From: Bugulina stolonifera
Lineage: Eukaryota; Bryozoa; Gymnolaemata; Cheilostomatida; Bugulidae
Direction of reading: 5' to 3'
Length of the DNA stretch: 64,000 nt
NCBI GenBank assembly: GCA_935421135.1
Contig: OW285196.1
Location: forward strand, 4,073,001 to 4,137,000
Shown: positions 37,060-50,178 of the stretch, in pieces
Layout: every line of letters starts with the position of its first letter
Position numbering within the stretch: position 1 is the stretch's first letter
Program-made: the position numbers and the translations under genes
The notes under the pieces: model-generated
What the model was told of the DNA's origin: nothing
Seen by the model: only the letters and a program-made list of their open reading frames with translations
The model's database searches: none

Positions 37060-39785
37060 TTCTTTTTTTTTTTTTTTAAAAATTTTTTCCACTGAGACCC
37101 TCGAATGAGGTAAAAGTGTGGAACACGATAATACTGTGCTTAGGTAATGTTTGTTTTGCTTTTTTGTTATTATTTACGTATGAATGTGTATATATATATT
37201 TTTTTTTTTTTTTTTTCAATCTATACACCTTTCTGCTTAACACTGTTGTCAGCTCTTTAATTTAATCACCTCTCACATCACGGATAGTTTTCGGCCAGAA
37301 TGAATAATAAAAAGATTTTGAGCGAATGTATGGCACAAAAGTATTGGGATGTTGCCTGGTGTTATGCCCACTTTGATAATTATGATCAAAGGGAGGCTCA
37401 ATGCCTTCCGAGAGGCACTTGAAAAAAAGATTCATTCTGGCACCCTTTCTTCGTTCCTTGAGGGATGATAAAAGTGTTTGTTCCCTTATGTGACTAAAAC
37501 TCACCCTTCCTCTGATTTTAAAAATAAAACGAATGGCACTATTCTGAATTTTTTCTAGGAGTTTTATTTCTCTTTTTAGGTATGGATCCCAGACAGAGGA
37601 GGCATATTCTAAGACGGGTCTTACCAAGGAAAAATATGCAATTCGCCGTGTTGGAGTGTCAGCATGCCTTAGTACTCGTCTTAGCATTGCTAACCTTTGA
37701 GTAGCCTTAGCTGCAATGTTCTCTATGTGCAAGTTCCATTTAAGATTGTGTTGTAGTTGAAGTCCAAGATAAGTGTGTGAAATTACTTTGGATAATGTTT
37801 GGCCTTCTAAAACATATTTTGATTGATTATCTTGCTTTCCTATTTGTAAATAAAAACACTTATTTACATTAAACACCATTTGCCATTGATGGGACCATCT
37901 TTCTAAACTGGTTAGATCTGTTTGAAGCAAATGAGTATTGTTTGGAGTATTATAGAGAAGAACATCGTCAGCAAAAAGGCGACAATGTGATCTAATTGTT
38001 GTTGGCATATCGTTAACATATATTAGAAAAAGAAGAGGACCTAGGACGGAGCGCTGGGGGACACCCGAAACCACATTGTTCGACTGAGACTTGTGCTCAT
38101 CAATCATAACAAACTGCTTCCTATCCTGTAAAAAACTAGCAAGCCACAAAACTATTATATTATCAAAGATACCTATATTTCTTATCTTGGAGAGTAATTT
38201 ACGATGGTTGACCTTGTCGAATGCCTTAGAAAAATCAAGGATAATAGTGTCAACTACAGAGCCATTATCCACCAGTGATGCAATATGACCAGTAGTATAG
38301 GCCAGTTGGGTCTCACAGGATCTGCCGGAGAGAAAGCCATGTTAGCCCTTATTGAAAAAATTATGCTCTTTTAGAGTTACATGCATGAAAGAAGATATAA
38401 GACGTTCGAGGAGTTTACAAGTGATGCATTTCAGGGAAATCGGGCGATAGTTTGTCGGTAATTGTTTATCACCCTTTTTAAAAATTGGTTTTATTTGTGC
38501 CATTTTCCATATCTTGGGTATAGTTGATGAGGCTAAGGAAAAATTAAAAATGTTTGTAAGTGAGTACGCTATTATAGAAGAAAAAGTCTTCAGCATCTTA
38601 CCAGTTATGTTATCGGGCCCTGATGTCTTTTTAGGATCAATTGCTGTGAGCAAGTTCAGTACATTTTGTGGCTCTACTACCAACCTGTCTCTATCATCCC
38701 CACACACCTGTGGTACTTTTATCGGTGAACATGGTGAATTGTCATCTTTGGTAAATGCTGATTCAAAAAAGTTGTTTAGACAGTCTGCTTTGGCTGCAGG
38801 ATCAGAATAGGTCCTATTGTTGTATTTTAAATCAGGTATTATGTCAGAGTTGTTGCTTTTACACCGTTTGATGTAACTAAAAAAGGAATTGGAATTGCCT
38901 GAAAGCAGAGGTTTGTATATGGTCTTATTAAGATGAGTTCTTTTAGCATATTTTATTTGTAACTTGTTTTTTTTTCTAATAAGAGCATACTTTTTTTTGT
39001 TATATTCACTGGGTGTTTTCTTATAATTAATATATAGATGCCTCTGTTTTTCTAGCTCTTTCTGCAAATTCTTGTGAAGCCAGGCAGGACCGGAGCTTTT
39101 TGTATAAGTTTTCTTTGGAACACATGTATCCCGCAGATAAAAAATACCTGAAGTAAAAATATCGTAAACTGAATTAATGTCTTCACCTGCTAAAATTGCA
39201 TTACTTATGCATCTGTTATACGTCTCAAAAAGAAGACCTGCATGGACTAAATCAGTCTTGGCATATTGATATACGACTTTAGGAGATATATTATTGTCTT
39301 CTGAATTGTATGTAGACTGTGAAAAAGAAAAGTTAATTAATGAGTGATCACTGATTTCAGGTGGAAAAATTGTAATGTTGTTTATAATAGCCTTTGTGCT
39401 GAAAACCAAGTCCAACACATTACCTTTTAAATGGGTGGGGCTCAAAAACATGTTGTTGCAAACCTAGGTTCAGAACACTTTCTAAGAATGGGTCGTAAAG
39501 TTCCTTTTTCCCCTTATGAGTGTAATTAGACCAATCGATGAAAGGCATGTTGAAGTCTCCGCAGATGATCAAGGTGTTGGCTTCAGAAACCTTTTGGGTA
39601 ACCTCATTCAATAATGAGGGGAGAGACAAAGCATTGTCATTATTAGGTGGTCTATAAACATTCAGTAGATAAAAATGATGACAATCTGATGATATTTCAA
39701 GTAGGATTGCCTCGAATTCGTTTTCTAATGGGATCCGCTGTGCTTCCAGACTGTTGTGTGTGTATATTGCTACACCACCGCCAAA
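37060..39785 (-). mobile_element. 5'-truncated CR1/jockey-type LINE
   Basis: CAGTT flanks both sides (37055-37059, 39786-39790), and the empty site is seen at about 12880. The T run at 37060-37077 is the poly(A) tail. The element begins inside the endonuclease domain (FGGGVAIYTHNSLE, CGDFNMPFIDWS) and runs through the reverse transcriptase to a stop at 37262, then a short 3' UTR. The same 3' end occurs at 22432-22680. Confidence 0.85.
37262..39784 (-). pseudogene. LINE ORF2 remnant: endonuclease and reverse transcriptase
   Basis: The minus strand encodes an AP-endonuclease-like part (LLNVYRPPNN, LIICGDFNMPFIDWS, ISDHSLI) followed by RT motifs (WKMAQIKPIFKKGDK, YRPISL, LDFSKAFDKVNH, GPLLFLIYVNDM, FADD). 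Its role would be target-primed reverse transcription. Three faults are visible: a frameshift in a C run near 39450, between the 39420-39629 and 38342-39451 frames; a TAA at 38342-38344 in the RT frame; and an Arg for the conserved Gly in the usual PQGS box (here PQRS). The copy is therefore dead. The N-terminus is missing because of 5' truncation. Confidence 0.85.
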
Positions 39786-39790
39786 CAGTT

Positions 39791-40606
39791 ATTCATGGTT
39801 TCCATAGATATCTACAGAATTACATATACAGCTATGTTTGCTATTTTGACTGTTTACAGCTTGAAAAACTAGCTCTGTAAAACTGAACTAGGATTTAGTT
39901 CAAATGCATTATAATTGAAGCTGTTCATATCTGTTGTCCTTTCACATTGTTTAATAGCTGGATGTGTCAAACATAAAGTGACTCTAATTACAGTCTATTT
40001 GGTTATATTAATGCCTGTGTCTTAAAGTGTGTGAGAAACCTGTCAGCTAGTAAAAATCAGTTGCTCCTTCCCTGAAGGTTGATGCTCTCCTCTCCAGATC
40101 TAAACACAAACTACGTAGAGCTATTATGATAGTTTAGCTACCAGTAGATAAGAATGGAAGCTGCTCTGTAGAAGGGTGTGGAATTTCTGACATAAAGATA
40201 TGTAATGATTGAAGACTTTTTCTTTAGAATTGTCATTTCTGTATGTGGAAGTGAGAATACCAGTCTTACTGAATACAAAATGAAACAAGTCTTGTGAGAT
40301 CAATCATGGGGTGAGGCGAGTATCTGTATAAGCTGATGTTGGTCTAGTATATATGCATGCAATTACTGTAGTTGCCTCCTACATCTAACCATATTCCAAC
40401 ATGGTACGCCTATCATATCAATATTGTTTATGCTTGGTAGACATCATTTCTGGTGACAAGAGTGTACTATTATTCATCCACTACTGAACAACAATAAAAC
40501 GAGGTAAAGAGGTAGCGAAAGCAGAGTTATATTTGTATTATAAAATTACATCATATTACAGCATTACATAGTATATTTACATCAAATTTACATCACATTT
40601 CCACAA
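39791..40606. repeat. Unit flank right of the LINE and 3' flank of the next gene
   Basis: 39791-40316 continues the 12.9-13.45 kb homology. 40317-40606 matches the 3' flanks at 6.65, 15.1, 44.2 and 54.7 kb. Confidence 0.6.
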
Positions 40607-41412
40607 TTAGTCTAGCATATATAGGAAATCTTAAACGTTTCCCCATGTCATCCATATCTCTAAATAGGGATGTACCAGCACCTGCAAGTACAGTATAACA
40701 TGACTTGTGTCAAAAGAGATTTAAATAGGATGGTTTATGTGCATTATACAAAACTAGTGAGAATCAAGTCATTCATTCATCTTTTGAGGAGTTTGTATAC
40801 AATTCCTAACCTTCTACATGTACAGTATAATTGAGGCAGATGATCATAGTAACAACACTATCAGCATAGGCCTACTGCTAGCATCTCAGTTATCAGCATC
40901 AGCCAATGGTCACAGACCAAGAATTTATTAACTAACAAACAACTATATTACTTACCTGTGAACCATCCTTTTCGTATATGGGAGGTAAACAAAGTCTCCA
41001 TTTATTTTAGTGCATTTTCTTTTCAACCTTTCTGTATTTTCAGATGTGGAAAGCGTCGCTTGTCCTGTGTAGAAATTAAACAAAAGTCAATACCATATCA
41101 GGATATAATTTTGCTCAGTGACTGATATCACTCTACCCCAGTTAATCATATGAGAGTACATTCTTGTACCGTAAAACTTGCTAAATTCAAACTCCAAGGG
41201 ACCACCCCAATTGGTTTGAATTAGGGATGAGTTTGAATTGTAAGAGGATCACTTCTCTTAATTGAGGTCATTAAAGTGTCTAAGCTGTATGCTGAATGGT
41301 ACAACCTCCACTATAATATCAGTTTACATTATAAATTTGGTTATCTTACCATATAAAGTACTAGAAAGATTCTTCTAGTAGAACTAGTTCCCCGAAGGTT
41401 GGTACTTTTCAT
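40607..41412 (-). pseudogene. RRM-like copy with a chimeric first exon
   Basis: Exon 4 (40607-40681) reads VLVHPYLEIWMTWGNV then TAA. Exon 3 (40956-41064, 109 nt) reads GQATLSTSENTERLKRKCTK, then loses one base. Only the last 25 or so bases of exon 2 remain, fused to an ATG segment. The fused exon 41350-41412 reads MKSTNLRGTSSTRRIF and ends ATG|GTAAGA in phase 0 rather than phase 1. Splicing to exon 3 would then give a peptide of about 34 aa ending at TGA. The same fusion is present at 50116-50178. The classical RRM product cannot be made. Confidence 0.6.
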
Positions 41413-44400
41413 GGTGGAAAGAAAGTGTCAGATGTTGTAATAAACCTGATCTCTCTGTACAACAGCTGTGTTAATTATATTTAATCACTTTATTGTTCAT
41501 CTAATAAGCTACCCCTTCACAACTGATAGCTGAATGTGTCAAACTTTAACGACAGTCTATTAATAGGTTATTTGACGTCTGTGTTTTGGGGTCCATGAGA
41601 AAACTTATAAGTGCTGGTTCTGTCCATTGCGTCTATCCATAACATGAAGAAATTACATGTAGCTGTGTTGGGCTAAGCGACTGTAGGATCTACATGTTGT
41701 TCAAATGCAGTAGTAACCAAGTGATATAGAAAGTTGTGATAGCTTGACATATAAAATAACAGGATGTACAACAACCAGGCTCTATCAGAGAGAAGTGTTT
41801 TACTGACAATTATTTATTGAGTCAACGCTTTGAAGTCTGGTTGCTAAAGTATTATGTCCCACCCTGGTGACTAGGTGCTTTTTACTATACTTAAAACATC
41901 ACTAATCAACACTGGGTGACATAACTCATACCAATGTGCATATTCCCTGAAAGCTAACTTTCTGCTCTTTCTAACCATACAAAATATGATAGGTTTATTA
42001 GCCACTGAACTCTCTAACAAGCAAGTCAAATCAGCCAATAATCTGCTATTTTGACAATTTTTTGTAGTCTTGTGTAGCTGAACTCAGATTATAAAACCGT
42101 AAAAGTTTTCACAAGTTATGCACAAAAATCATTGAATAACATTGCAAGAGAACCAAATTATGTAGCTAAATATCCATCATAAGTGTAGTTTGACCTTACA
42201 GCTCTCTGACTCATATTTTTATTTTCTCACTACTGGACTGAATTCATGGATGCCTCTAGGAATTACACATAACTATATGTCTGCTAAATGTATAGTGAAG
42301 GTAGGATTGTTATTGGATTGAGTAAATCTCTTGGCTATTGGGCAATTGAGAAATGTGGCAATTTTTGTTGGCTAGAAAACATCTCATTTAAGCTAATTAA
42401 GGTCTAGCATGAGAGCTCATAAACTACAAACAGGTATACTAGTTACTAGTCACTGAGAAGAGGCAAAACCAAAAAGGTATGCTCATTGTCAGGCTCAAAG
42501 TGTTAATATGATAATAATATGAGCTCTGTGAATTCTGAGCCTACCCATTTGTATTTGGGTAACCAAGGTTATAATTAATTACCTTTTGAGAACTGTTGAA
42601 CTAGAGAGAGTACAGATCCTGGTAATAATATGTATGTCACTTGGTGACTTTATGATGTACCAAGTATTAAAATACTCTCCCTCCTTTTATAAATTCATTT
42701 TTCAAACTATAAAATAACAATATTTTCTACATTATACTGTATATGCTGTATACACTGTATACTGCATGCTACTGTGTACATGTAATAAGAGGTGAGAAGT
42801 TGATGCTAGGTAGATATTAAAGCAGTAACAACGTTTGTTTCACTACAACTAGCATTTTGGTCTTGGGTGTTGATGGTGAACAATGCCTATGGACTAGAAG
42901 GTCAGAGATAAGTTCTAAATCCCTGTAAACTAGTCATAAATGTGAATTTGGGAAGTTGAGAGGATGACAAATTCATTGGTGATGTTGCTCCTTTTCTGAA
43001 GGTTGATACTCTCCTCCCCACATCTGAATACAAACTACGTTTGGCTATTAATACAGTTTAGCTATCAGTAGCTAAGACAGAAAGCTGCTCTGCAGAAACA
43101 ATACCAATAATATAGATGGTATAGAGTTTCTGGCAATAAAGGGCACAACAGACAACATCTAGGTCTACAGTGTGCCAGTATGAGGTGTGGAATAAACCTG
43201 GTATCATGATCATGACTGCTGTGTATAGACATAAACTAAATGGGATTTGACATAATAACAGAAACATACATGTCTCATGGTTGCTACAAAAACAATACAG
43301 AAACAATACAGAAGCAATACTTGCAAATTTTAAACCTTCTACATGTAGCTGCTGCAGCACTAACTTCTACTGACATTGATAGACTAATAAACTATTTCTC
43401 TTTATATAGTACTCGGCAGCATTTTAATAATACTTGTACTTGATAAAGAACTGATACACTATAATCTATTAGCAACATGTAATCTACATGCATATACTAG
43501 TGCTTGGCAAAGATACACCATAACCTATTTCCATCTTGCTCCTCCCAAGTGTAGATGCTCTAAAATTAGTTGGAATTGTCTTCACACTCTCATGTCATTT
43601 ATCTCTCATGTCACATCCGTGTCTACCTCTACCACCCCATGTAGTAGCCTAATAAAGCTATTTTTTCTTACTTGTTATATAAAGTCATAGGTTTCAAATG
43701 TATACTTAGATGGAATTGTCTTCTCGGAAGTTCATGTACATTTTACATGTATGTATCATTGTATGTTGTTGAACAATATTATGGTATTGATCCCATCAAG
43801 CCTAAATAAGACTTATTCTGTTACATCAATAATATACAGGATGGGATAATGCTAAATATTGTAGCCAGGTTGTTCAAGATAATTGTGTTTTATTGCACTA
43901 ACTTGCTGTCAGAATAAAGTTAGCAAGGCGGATTGCAACATGTTTCTCCTTGTTGTAATAAATTACTCACAACTTAACAATGGGAGATAATTCCTGAGCA
44001 GCTGTATAATTGCCATTACGTATGTTGGTAACTCTGTACACACATATTATTCATGTACAATGTATTAGTGCTAATGTCTAAATAATAACTAATATCTACT
44101 CAATGTACATGACTGCACCTTTTGTGTAACACATGTCATTTATTAAAAGTACATAAATATACATTTGGACTTTTCTTGATGCCTTAACTGATGCTGGTAC
44201 ATAACATCTACATGCATACAGTAGTTACATTCCACACATTCTAATCATATTCTGTCATGGTTTTCCTATAATATCAATATTGGTTATACTTGGTAGACAA
44301 TATTTCTGGTGACAGGAGTGTACTATTATTTCATCCTCTACTGAAAAACAATAAAACTGGTGTGTGTAAAGTGGTGTCAAAGGCGGCATTATATGTATAT

Positions 44401-44487
44401 TTACATTTTAAAATTCCACCATATTACAGCATAATACATCATATTTACATGTACATCAAATTACATCATATCGTTTATATCATAAAG
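41413..44487. other. Intergenic part of unit 1
   Basis: Collinear with 50179-54977. It includes the empty sites for the 693-bp LTR (41985-41988) and the first MITE (43437-43438). Several ORFs of 60-110 codons (for example 43058-43360 minus) are not kept in the paralogous copy and are rejected. Confidence 0.65.
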
Positions 44488-46455
44488 TTAGTCCAGCATG
44501 TATAAATAGTCCACTACATGGCCCCAAGCCATCCATCTTTCAAAATGGGGATGTACCAGCACCTGCAAGTTCAGTATAACATGTTTCAGAAGAGAGTTAA
44601 GGTAAGTAGGGCAGTTAATACATTATACTAAACTAGTGATTATCAAGTCATTCATTTATCATTTGAAAATTTTGTACATGTATATAATTCCCAGTTTTCT
44701 AAATGTACAGTATAATTGAGACAGATAGCCATTGTAACAGAACCATCAGCATACTGCTAGCATCTCAGTTATCAGCATCAGTCAATGGTCATAGTCTAAG
44801 TGTGTAGTAACTTACAATCAGTTATATTACTCACCTGTGAACTATCATTTTGATATATGGAAGGTAAACAAAGTCTTCCATTTACTTTAGTGCATTTCCT
44901 TTTTAGCCTTTCTATACTTTCATACATGGAAAACGTTACTTGTCCTGTATAGAAACCAAACAAACGGTCATACTATATCAGGATATAACTTTGGTCAGTG
45001 ACTGCTATCACTCTAGCCCAGTTAATCATATGAAAGTACATTCTTGTAATGTAAAACCTGCTTAACTCAAACTCCAAGGGACCACCCCAACTGGTTTGAA
45101 TTAGAGATGAGTTTGAATTGTAAGATCACTTCTCTTAATTGAGGTCATTAAAGTGTCTAAGCTGTATGCTGAATGGTACAACCTCCACTATAATATCAGT
45201 TTACATTATAAGTTTGGTCATCTTACCATATAAAGTACTAGAAAGATTCCGTTCCATAATTTTGACCTTCACTCTCCCAAACTGCGATAGAAATACTTGC
45301 AGTGTCTCTACAATATATACAATGCTGGGTACACAAATAAATTGGTGAACCAATTAGAAATGTTTTTCTCTCTCTTTGTATATTAATACAGACTTGATTC
45401 ATGCGTTTTCCTAATTTGGCTGGCAATACCTAAGATCAAAAGCTGCTCTGTAGGACCAGTGTGAGAACTTATCATAGGCGGAAGTCCCAATAGGTAGCCT
45501 TTATAACTATGATGTACATTGTGGCCTACTATTTTTCGTAAATATAGGCCTTTAATGTAGGAAGGACAAATACAACCTGTTATTAGTATTATGAACAGCA
45601 GATTTTTAATGCTGCAGGGAATTATATCTGTATCTAACTTGGTTATGTAATATGTTGTAAAAAAATTGTACAAAGTGGTATTTTAATCACATGACATTGT
45701 AAAATGTTACGTAGAGTGGTCAGGCCAGCAGACAGCCATCTGTCTAAACTAAGGGTTACATCATGCAGTCACCTTATGAATATATCCCTATGAATGAGTT
45801 GAGGAGAAAAATTCCCCAAATATAAAAATATATGGATTTCTACTTTGTATGACCCAATGAAGCATCCCAAAATGCGCCTCACTGGGTACGGAGTGTGGTG
45901 CACCCTGGCAGCATACAACCTGAGTGCAGAGAGAGGAAAGTGAGGCTAACCAAGATGACACTAGTCTAATGTCGACAGTCCACATGCAATTGAATATTAT
46001 AATGTGATATTTAACTAATATATAAAACCATTGCTAAACTGAAGTCAATAACATATGTCAAATTCTTTACTTAAAAAGGTTTCCGAGTACAGTATAGCAG
46101 GGAATAGAGGCAAGTAATAGCACATACAATTACATAAAACATACAGTACCATTCACATGTATTTGCATAATAATCATGTGTAAAAAATCAATGTAGCATG
46201 TACACATACATATGTCTATAATAAGATAATTCTATAGAATGCTTACCTGTGCATGTAGTGTATACAACGACTAGGGAGATACAAGGCAGACTAAATTTCT
46301 ATCCACAAGTAGCACATTACATAACACCTAACTAGTAGCCTAAATATATATGATGAGTTTTACTTACGTTCAGTGTAGTGAGTCGGTATCTGGCTTAAAA
46401 ATAATTGATTCGAGTAATTTCTGTATTTATTTTCGCAGTCTGTGAAAGCATCCAT
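44488..46455 (-). CDS. Mini-RRM protein gene, alpha subtype, intact (unit 1)
   Basis: Exons: 46368-46455, 45227-45307, 44835-44944, 44488-44562; 354 nt coding for 117 aa and TAA. All introns are GT-AG (GTAAGT, GTAAGA, GTGAGT donors; TAG, CAG, CAG acceptors) with phases 1, 1 and 0. Domain order: leader MDAFTDCENKYRNYSN, RNP2-like LFLSQIP (residues 18-24), helix 1 and strand 2 TLQVFLSQFGRVKVKIM (31-47), RNP1-like YGQVTFS (56-62), helix 2 ESIERLKRKC, strand-4-like RLCLPSIY, then tail VLVHPHFERWMAWGHVVDYL and YMLD. This is the length of one RRM plus a 24-aa extension. The usual aromatic RNP1 positions are reduced (GQVTF rather than GFVTF), so RNA binding is inferred, not shown. The start is the first ATG, shared by all alpha copies. 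Confidence 0.75.
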
Positions 46456-47899
46456 ATTCTATTTTTGTTCTATAAACAAAAAGAATAATAAAGTTCACAA
46501 CATGTTTATAATGTGTGGCACACAGTCGTAGAAAATTGCATTTATAGAGCAATTGAAACTAATTTCTTTAAATATCATAATATTCGTCTTTAGGATAGAT
46601 GATAATACTACTACAAACATGTTGCCTTCTTTACCAAATCAGATTGTTTAAAATTAACAGTTGCTTATTTAATATGAGTCTCACCAAAATTGACTATCTG
46701 AGCGCACATAAGTGAGAAATTTACAGAACAAGTTTTAGAGTGTGAATGAAGGATAAGATGATAACATTTGCATACATGTAGTTTAGAAAATCAACAGGAT
46801 AACAACTTCATCTATTGAATTTTGTTGTTCAATAAAAACTGCATGTAGATAGCTTCATTGCTGGAGACAAGAAGAACTGACTATACAATAAACAATCAGC
46901 AGAGAAAGGAGTAAACACTACCTTTCTCTAGATGATAACTTGACATAATAACATGTCCAGGTGTATATGAGTAAGGTGTTACTTACAGATGGAGTTGCTC
47001 TGTAGAGACATTGTCAATAGAATGAATGGCGTAAAATTTCTGACATAAAGCAATGTAATGAAGGCTTCTACTTTACATGTAGATTAGTCATATTATGCAC
47101 GAAATGTATGCAAGGGAGAATACAAATGCAAGTAAAATAGTACGTAATGGCAATACTGAAAGTGGAGCAGATTTTCTAACTGAAATGAAATGATACCTGA
47201 AAATTGCTTTTTGTTTCAAGAGAGAAAAATAAAAAGAGAATTAACTGGTAATAAAGTCTACACTCAAAAGAGTTCAATACAGCAAACCCAGTCTATTCTA
47301 GTTTATTGTTTGATCAATGTAGATAAAAGAGAGATTTTACTTACATATTGTGTGTGAGAGAGTAAATGTATCTAGAGTAACTCTATGTTAACACTAAGGG
47401 TACTGATATCAGAATGAGCTGTTAGTTCTCAGTACAGATGCTTTTATATGATGAAGAGAAAGTGTCAGATGTTGTACCCAACTTAATCTCTCCATACAAC
47501 AGCTCAGTTAATTATATTTAATCTCTCTATATTATACAACAGCCAAATTAATGGTATTTAATCTCCCTATTGTTTAGCTTTGTCATCCTTTCACACCATT
47601 TAATAGCTGCATGTGTCAAACTTTAATGACAACCTATTTGATATATAATGGATGTTGAAGTTCATGAGAAAACTTGTCAATGCTGGTTCTGTTTCTTGCA
47701 CCAATTTAACTGTAGCTACAACTATCTTCCAAGTTCTACATTACTTAGTTTCTCTTAACTCATAGACTTAACCATAAGTATCCAACTATTAGATATATAC
47801 ATGTACATTGTAATTATATCTATACTCATTTTATTTGAGTATAAAGTAGTGGACAACTAACTGTTTAAAACTGAATTAGTTTTATTTATTCAAATGTGG
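46456..47899. repeat. Upstream block of the alpha gene in unit 1
   Basis: Collinear with 31543-32979 and 56896-59428. Near 47.15 kb the MITE target TA is CA in this copy. No gene was seen. Confidence 0.65.
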
Positions 47900-48419
47900 T
47901 GTCACAATCTTCTGAACTAACTATGACTATATACATGTGCATTAGGCTACAGCTTATTGTTTTTTTCATTAGTATGCAGTTCTATAGACAGTTGTACATG
48001 TACCATGTTGTTTACATATTATATTATTATGTAGTGTGTTAGTGCACATGTACTTGGGAAGACATGACTAAATTGTAATGAGTCATGTACGGTCTATTTA
48101 TAACCAAGTATCTAATTGGATGATGTTATTATGTAATAGTGGTGCAATGCCGTTCTAGAATATTCTCTTTTGACCATATATGGTATTATGATTCATGTTG
48201 GCTCTGGAATGTTCTAGAACTTCTAAGCTTTACTATATAAGCAGGGGCTGGGAGAGAGCCCATAAGTTTGGAGTTAGTTAACTTCTAGCAATAAACAAGG
48301 GTATATTACACTACACACTACATCTTCTCTGCACTAGATAGACCAAGCTGTGTGTCACTTGATTATCTCTGACTACAGTGACTTCACCGAACTCTCACAA
48401 GTACTACTATCTTGTGACA
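47900..48419 (+). mobile_element. 520-bp solo LTR
   Basis: It starts TGTCACAATC, ends CTTGTGACA, and has the perfect 5-bp target duplication TGTGG (47895-47899, 48420-48424). Paralogous loci at 32975-32979 and 59424-59428 have one TGTGG and no insert. Inside are a TATA box (TATATAA, about 48234-48240) and AATAAA (48290-48295) in LTR order, so transcription would run on the plus strand. No internal region remains, consistent with LTR-LTR recombination. A copia- or gypsy-type origin cannot be told from the LTR alone. Confidence 0.85.
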
Positions 48420-48682
48420 TGTGGTATAAGTTATGTATACTTATAATATGCAGGGTAAACATGCACTAGATCAAAATAGGAACTGTCATATGCATCAATT
48501 TGCATGCACAATGCCTACAATGCAAGTTGTATGCAGAAGATGTTATGGTATCATTTTGATCTGCGAGAACTTTTATTTGAGTTATTTTGTTAGACCTGAG
48601 GCTACAGGTTCTGTTTCATTGGTCAGACAAGGTATTATCATCATAATGCATTTCACTGATTGCTCATAGTTAGCATCCAGTA

Positions 48683-48898
48683 CTATTTGAGGTTCTTTAT
48701 AAAGGCGACTTGTCTGTTTTGTGTCACTAGACACTGTTCTAGCAGAGGTTTGCTGCTAGAAAGCGTTGTATGACTTGAGGTAATAAATTGCCAGAAAAGT
48801 CCACACTGATTAATTGAGAAAGTTTGGCATTCTTCCAAATGAACCTCTGTGGAGAGGAATTCAATGATTCTGCAAACATCCACCAGTCTTGTGACTAC
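48683..48898 (-). CDS. Candidate terminal exon, 71 aa, copy B
   Basis: Same frame as 33238-33456 after a TTTGCACTCAG acceptor: VVTRLVDVCRIIEFLSTEVH, then LEECQTFSINQCGLFWQF, ending at TAG. One codon is lost relative to copy A, with the frame kept. Upstream, 48922-49092 is an open frame starting ACCATGG (MESANLQGTSSKVLLALL), a possible first exon, but no convincing donor joins the two. Unrecognised. Confidence 0.4.
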   Translation of the reverse strand, partial: VVTRLVDVCRIIEFLSTEVHLEECQTFSINQCGLFWQFITSSHTTLSSSKPLLEQCLVTQNRQVAFIKNLK

Positions 48899-49724
48899 CT
48901 GAGTGCAAATGAAGGAAATTATTAATTGTAGAATAATATACATGTATACTTAATATCATGCAGTAATTTATATATTTCCAATTCTCTGGTGAACAAATTA
49001 TACTCTATTTTATTAGAGTGCAGAGTAAACAAATGTGTAAGTAAAGCTAGTAGAACTTTGCTGCTAGTTCCCTGAAGGTTGGCACTTTCCATGGTGGAGG
49101 GAAAGTGTCAGATGTTGTACTTAGCTTAATCTCTCTATACAACAGCTCAGTTAATTATGTTAAATTTCTTTACTGATCATCGAAGCTATCCCTTCACAAA
49201 TGATAGCTGAATGTGTCAAATTCTAACGACAGTCTATCAATGAGTTATTTGAAGTCTGTGTTTTGAAGTCCATGAGAAAACTTATCAGTACTGGTTATGT
49301 CTATTGTTGCAAGTAGACTGAGTCTATAATTAACTTCCAAGTTCTACTTCTTTACTCTTTGACTTGACACCAAGAACACGGTTATAGTTGCCCTGGATAT
49401 TATACATAATCATAGTTATGCTTCCTATTGTGGCTGTCCATAACGTGAAGAAATTGTAGCCTACCTGTGTTGGGCTAAGCTACTGTAAGATCTACATGTT
49501 GTTCAACTGCAGCAATAACCAAGAGATATAGAAAGTTGTAATAACTTGACATATAAAATAACAGGATGTACAATAACCAGGCTCTTATCAAAGAGAAGTG
49601 CTTTACTGAAAAGTATTTACTGAGTTAATATGATAATATATGAGCTCTGTGAATTCTGAGTCTGCTCTCTTTTGTATCTGGGTAACCAAGAATTTATTAA
49701 CTAACAAACAGTCATATTACTTAC

Positions 49725-50178
49725 CTGTGAACCATCCTTTTGGTATATGGGAGGTAACAAAAGTCTCAATTTATTTTAGTGCATTTTCTTTTTAACCTTT
49801 CTGTATTTTCAGATGTGGAAAGCGTCGCTTGTCCTGTGTAGAAATTAAACAAAAGTCAATACCATATCAGGATATAATTTTGCTCAGCGACTGATATCAC
49901 TCTACCCCAGTTAATCATGTGCGAGTACATTCTTGTACCGTAAAACTTGCTAAATTCAAACTCCAAGGGACCACCCCAATTGGTTTGAATTAGGCCTGAG
50001 TTTGAATGGTAAGATCACTTCACTTAATTGAGGTCATTAAAGTGTATAAGCTGTATGCTGAATGGTACAACCTCCACTATAATATCACTTTACATTATAA
50101 ATTTGGTTATCTTACCACATAAAATACCAGAAAGATTCTTCTAGTGGAACTAGTTCCCTGAAGGTTGATACTTTCCAT
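49725..50178 (-). pseudogene. RRM-like copy with a chimeric first exon (unit 2)
   Basis: Paralogue of 40956-41412. Exon 3 (49725-49833, 109 nt) has the same lost base plus an in-frame TGA (AAATTGA). Exon 4 is absent because the duplication begins just inside it on the left. The chimeric exon 50116-50178 reads MESINLQGTSSTRRIFLVF and ends GTG|GTAAGA. A spliced product would be about 34 aa. Confidence 0.6.

Larger units (their letters stand above)
40919..49686. repeat. Tandem duplication, unit 1 (about 8.77 kb)
   Basis: The unit begins 'aagaatttattaactaac' and ends 'tatctgggtaacc'. It is repeated head to tail at 49687-60699, the only gross differences being transposon insertions. It contains the chimeric RRM-like copy, the intact gene at 44488-46455, a solo LTR and one candidate terminal exon. 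Confidence 0.8.

Noticed and set aside
45383..45985. Minus-strand ORFs of 65-96 aa near 45.4-46.0 kb and their copies at 55.9-56.4 kb
   Set aside because: They lie in intron 1 of the RRM-like genes, and their lengths and ends change between the two near-identical units.
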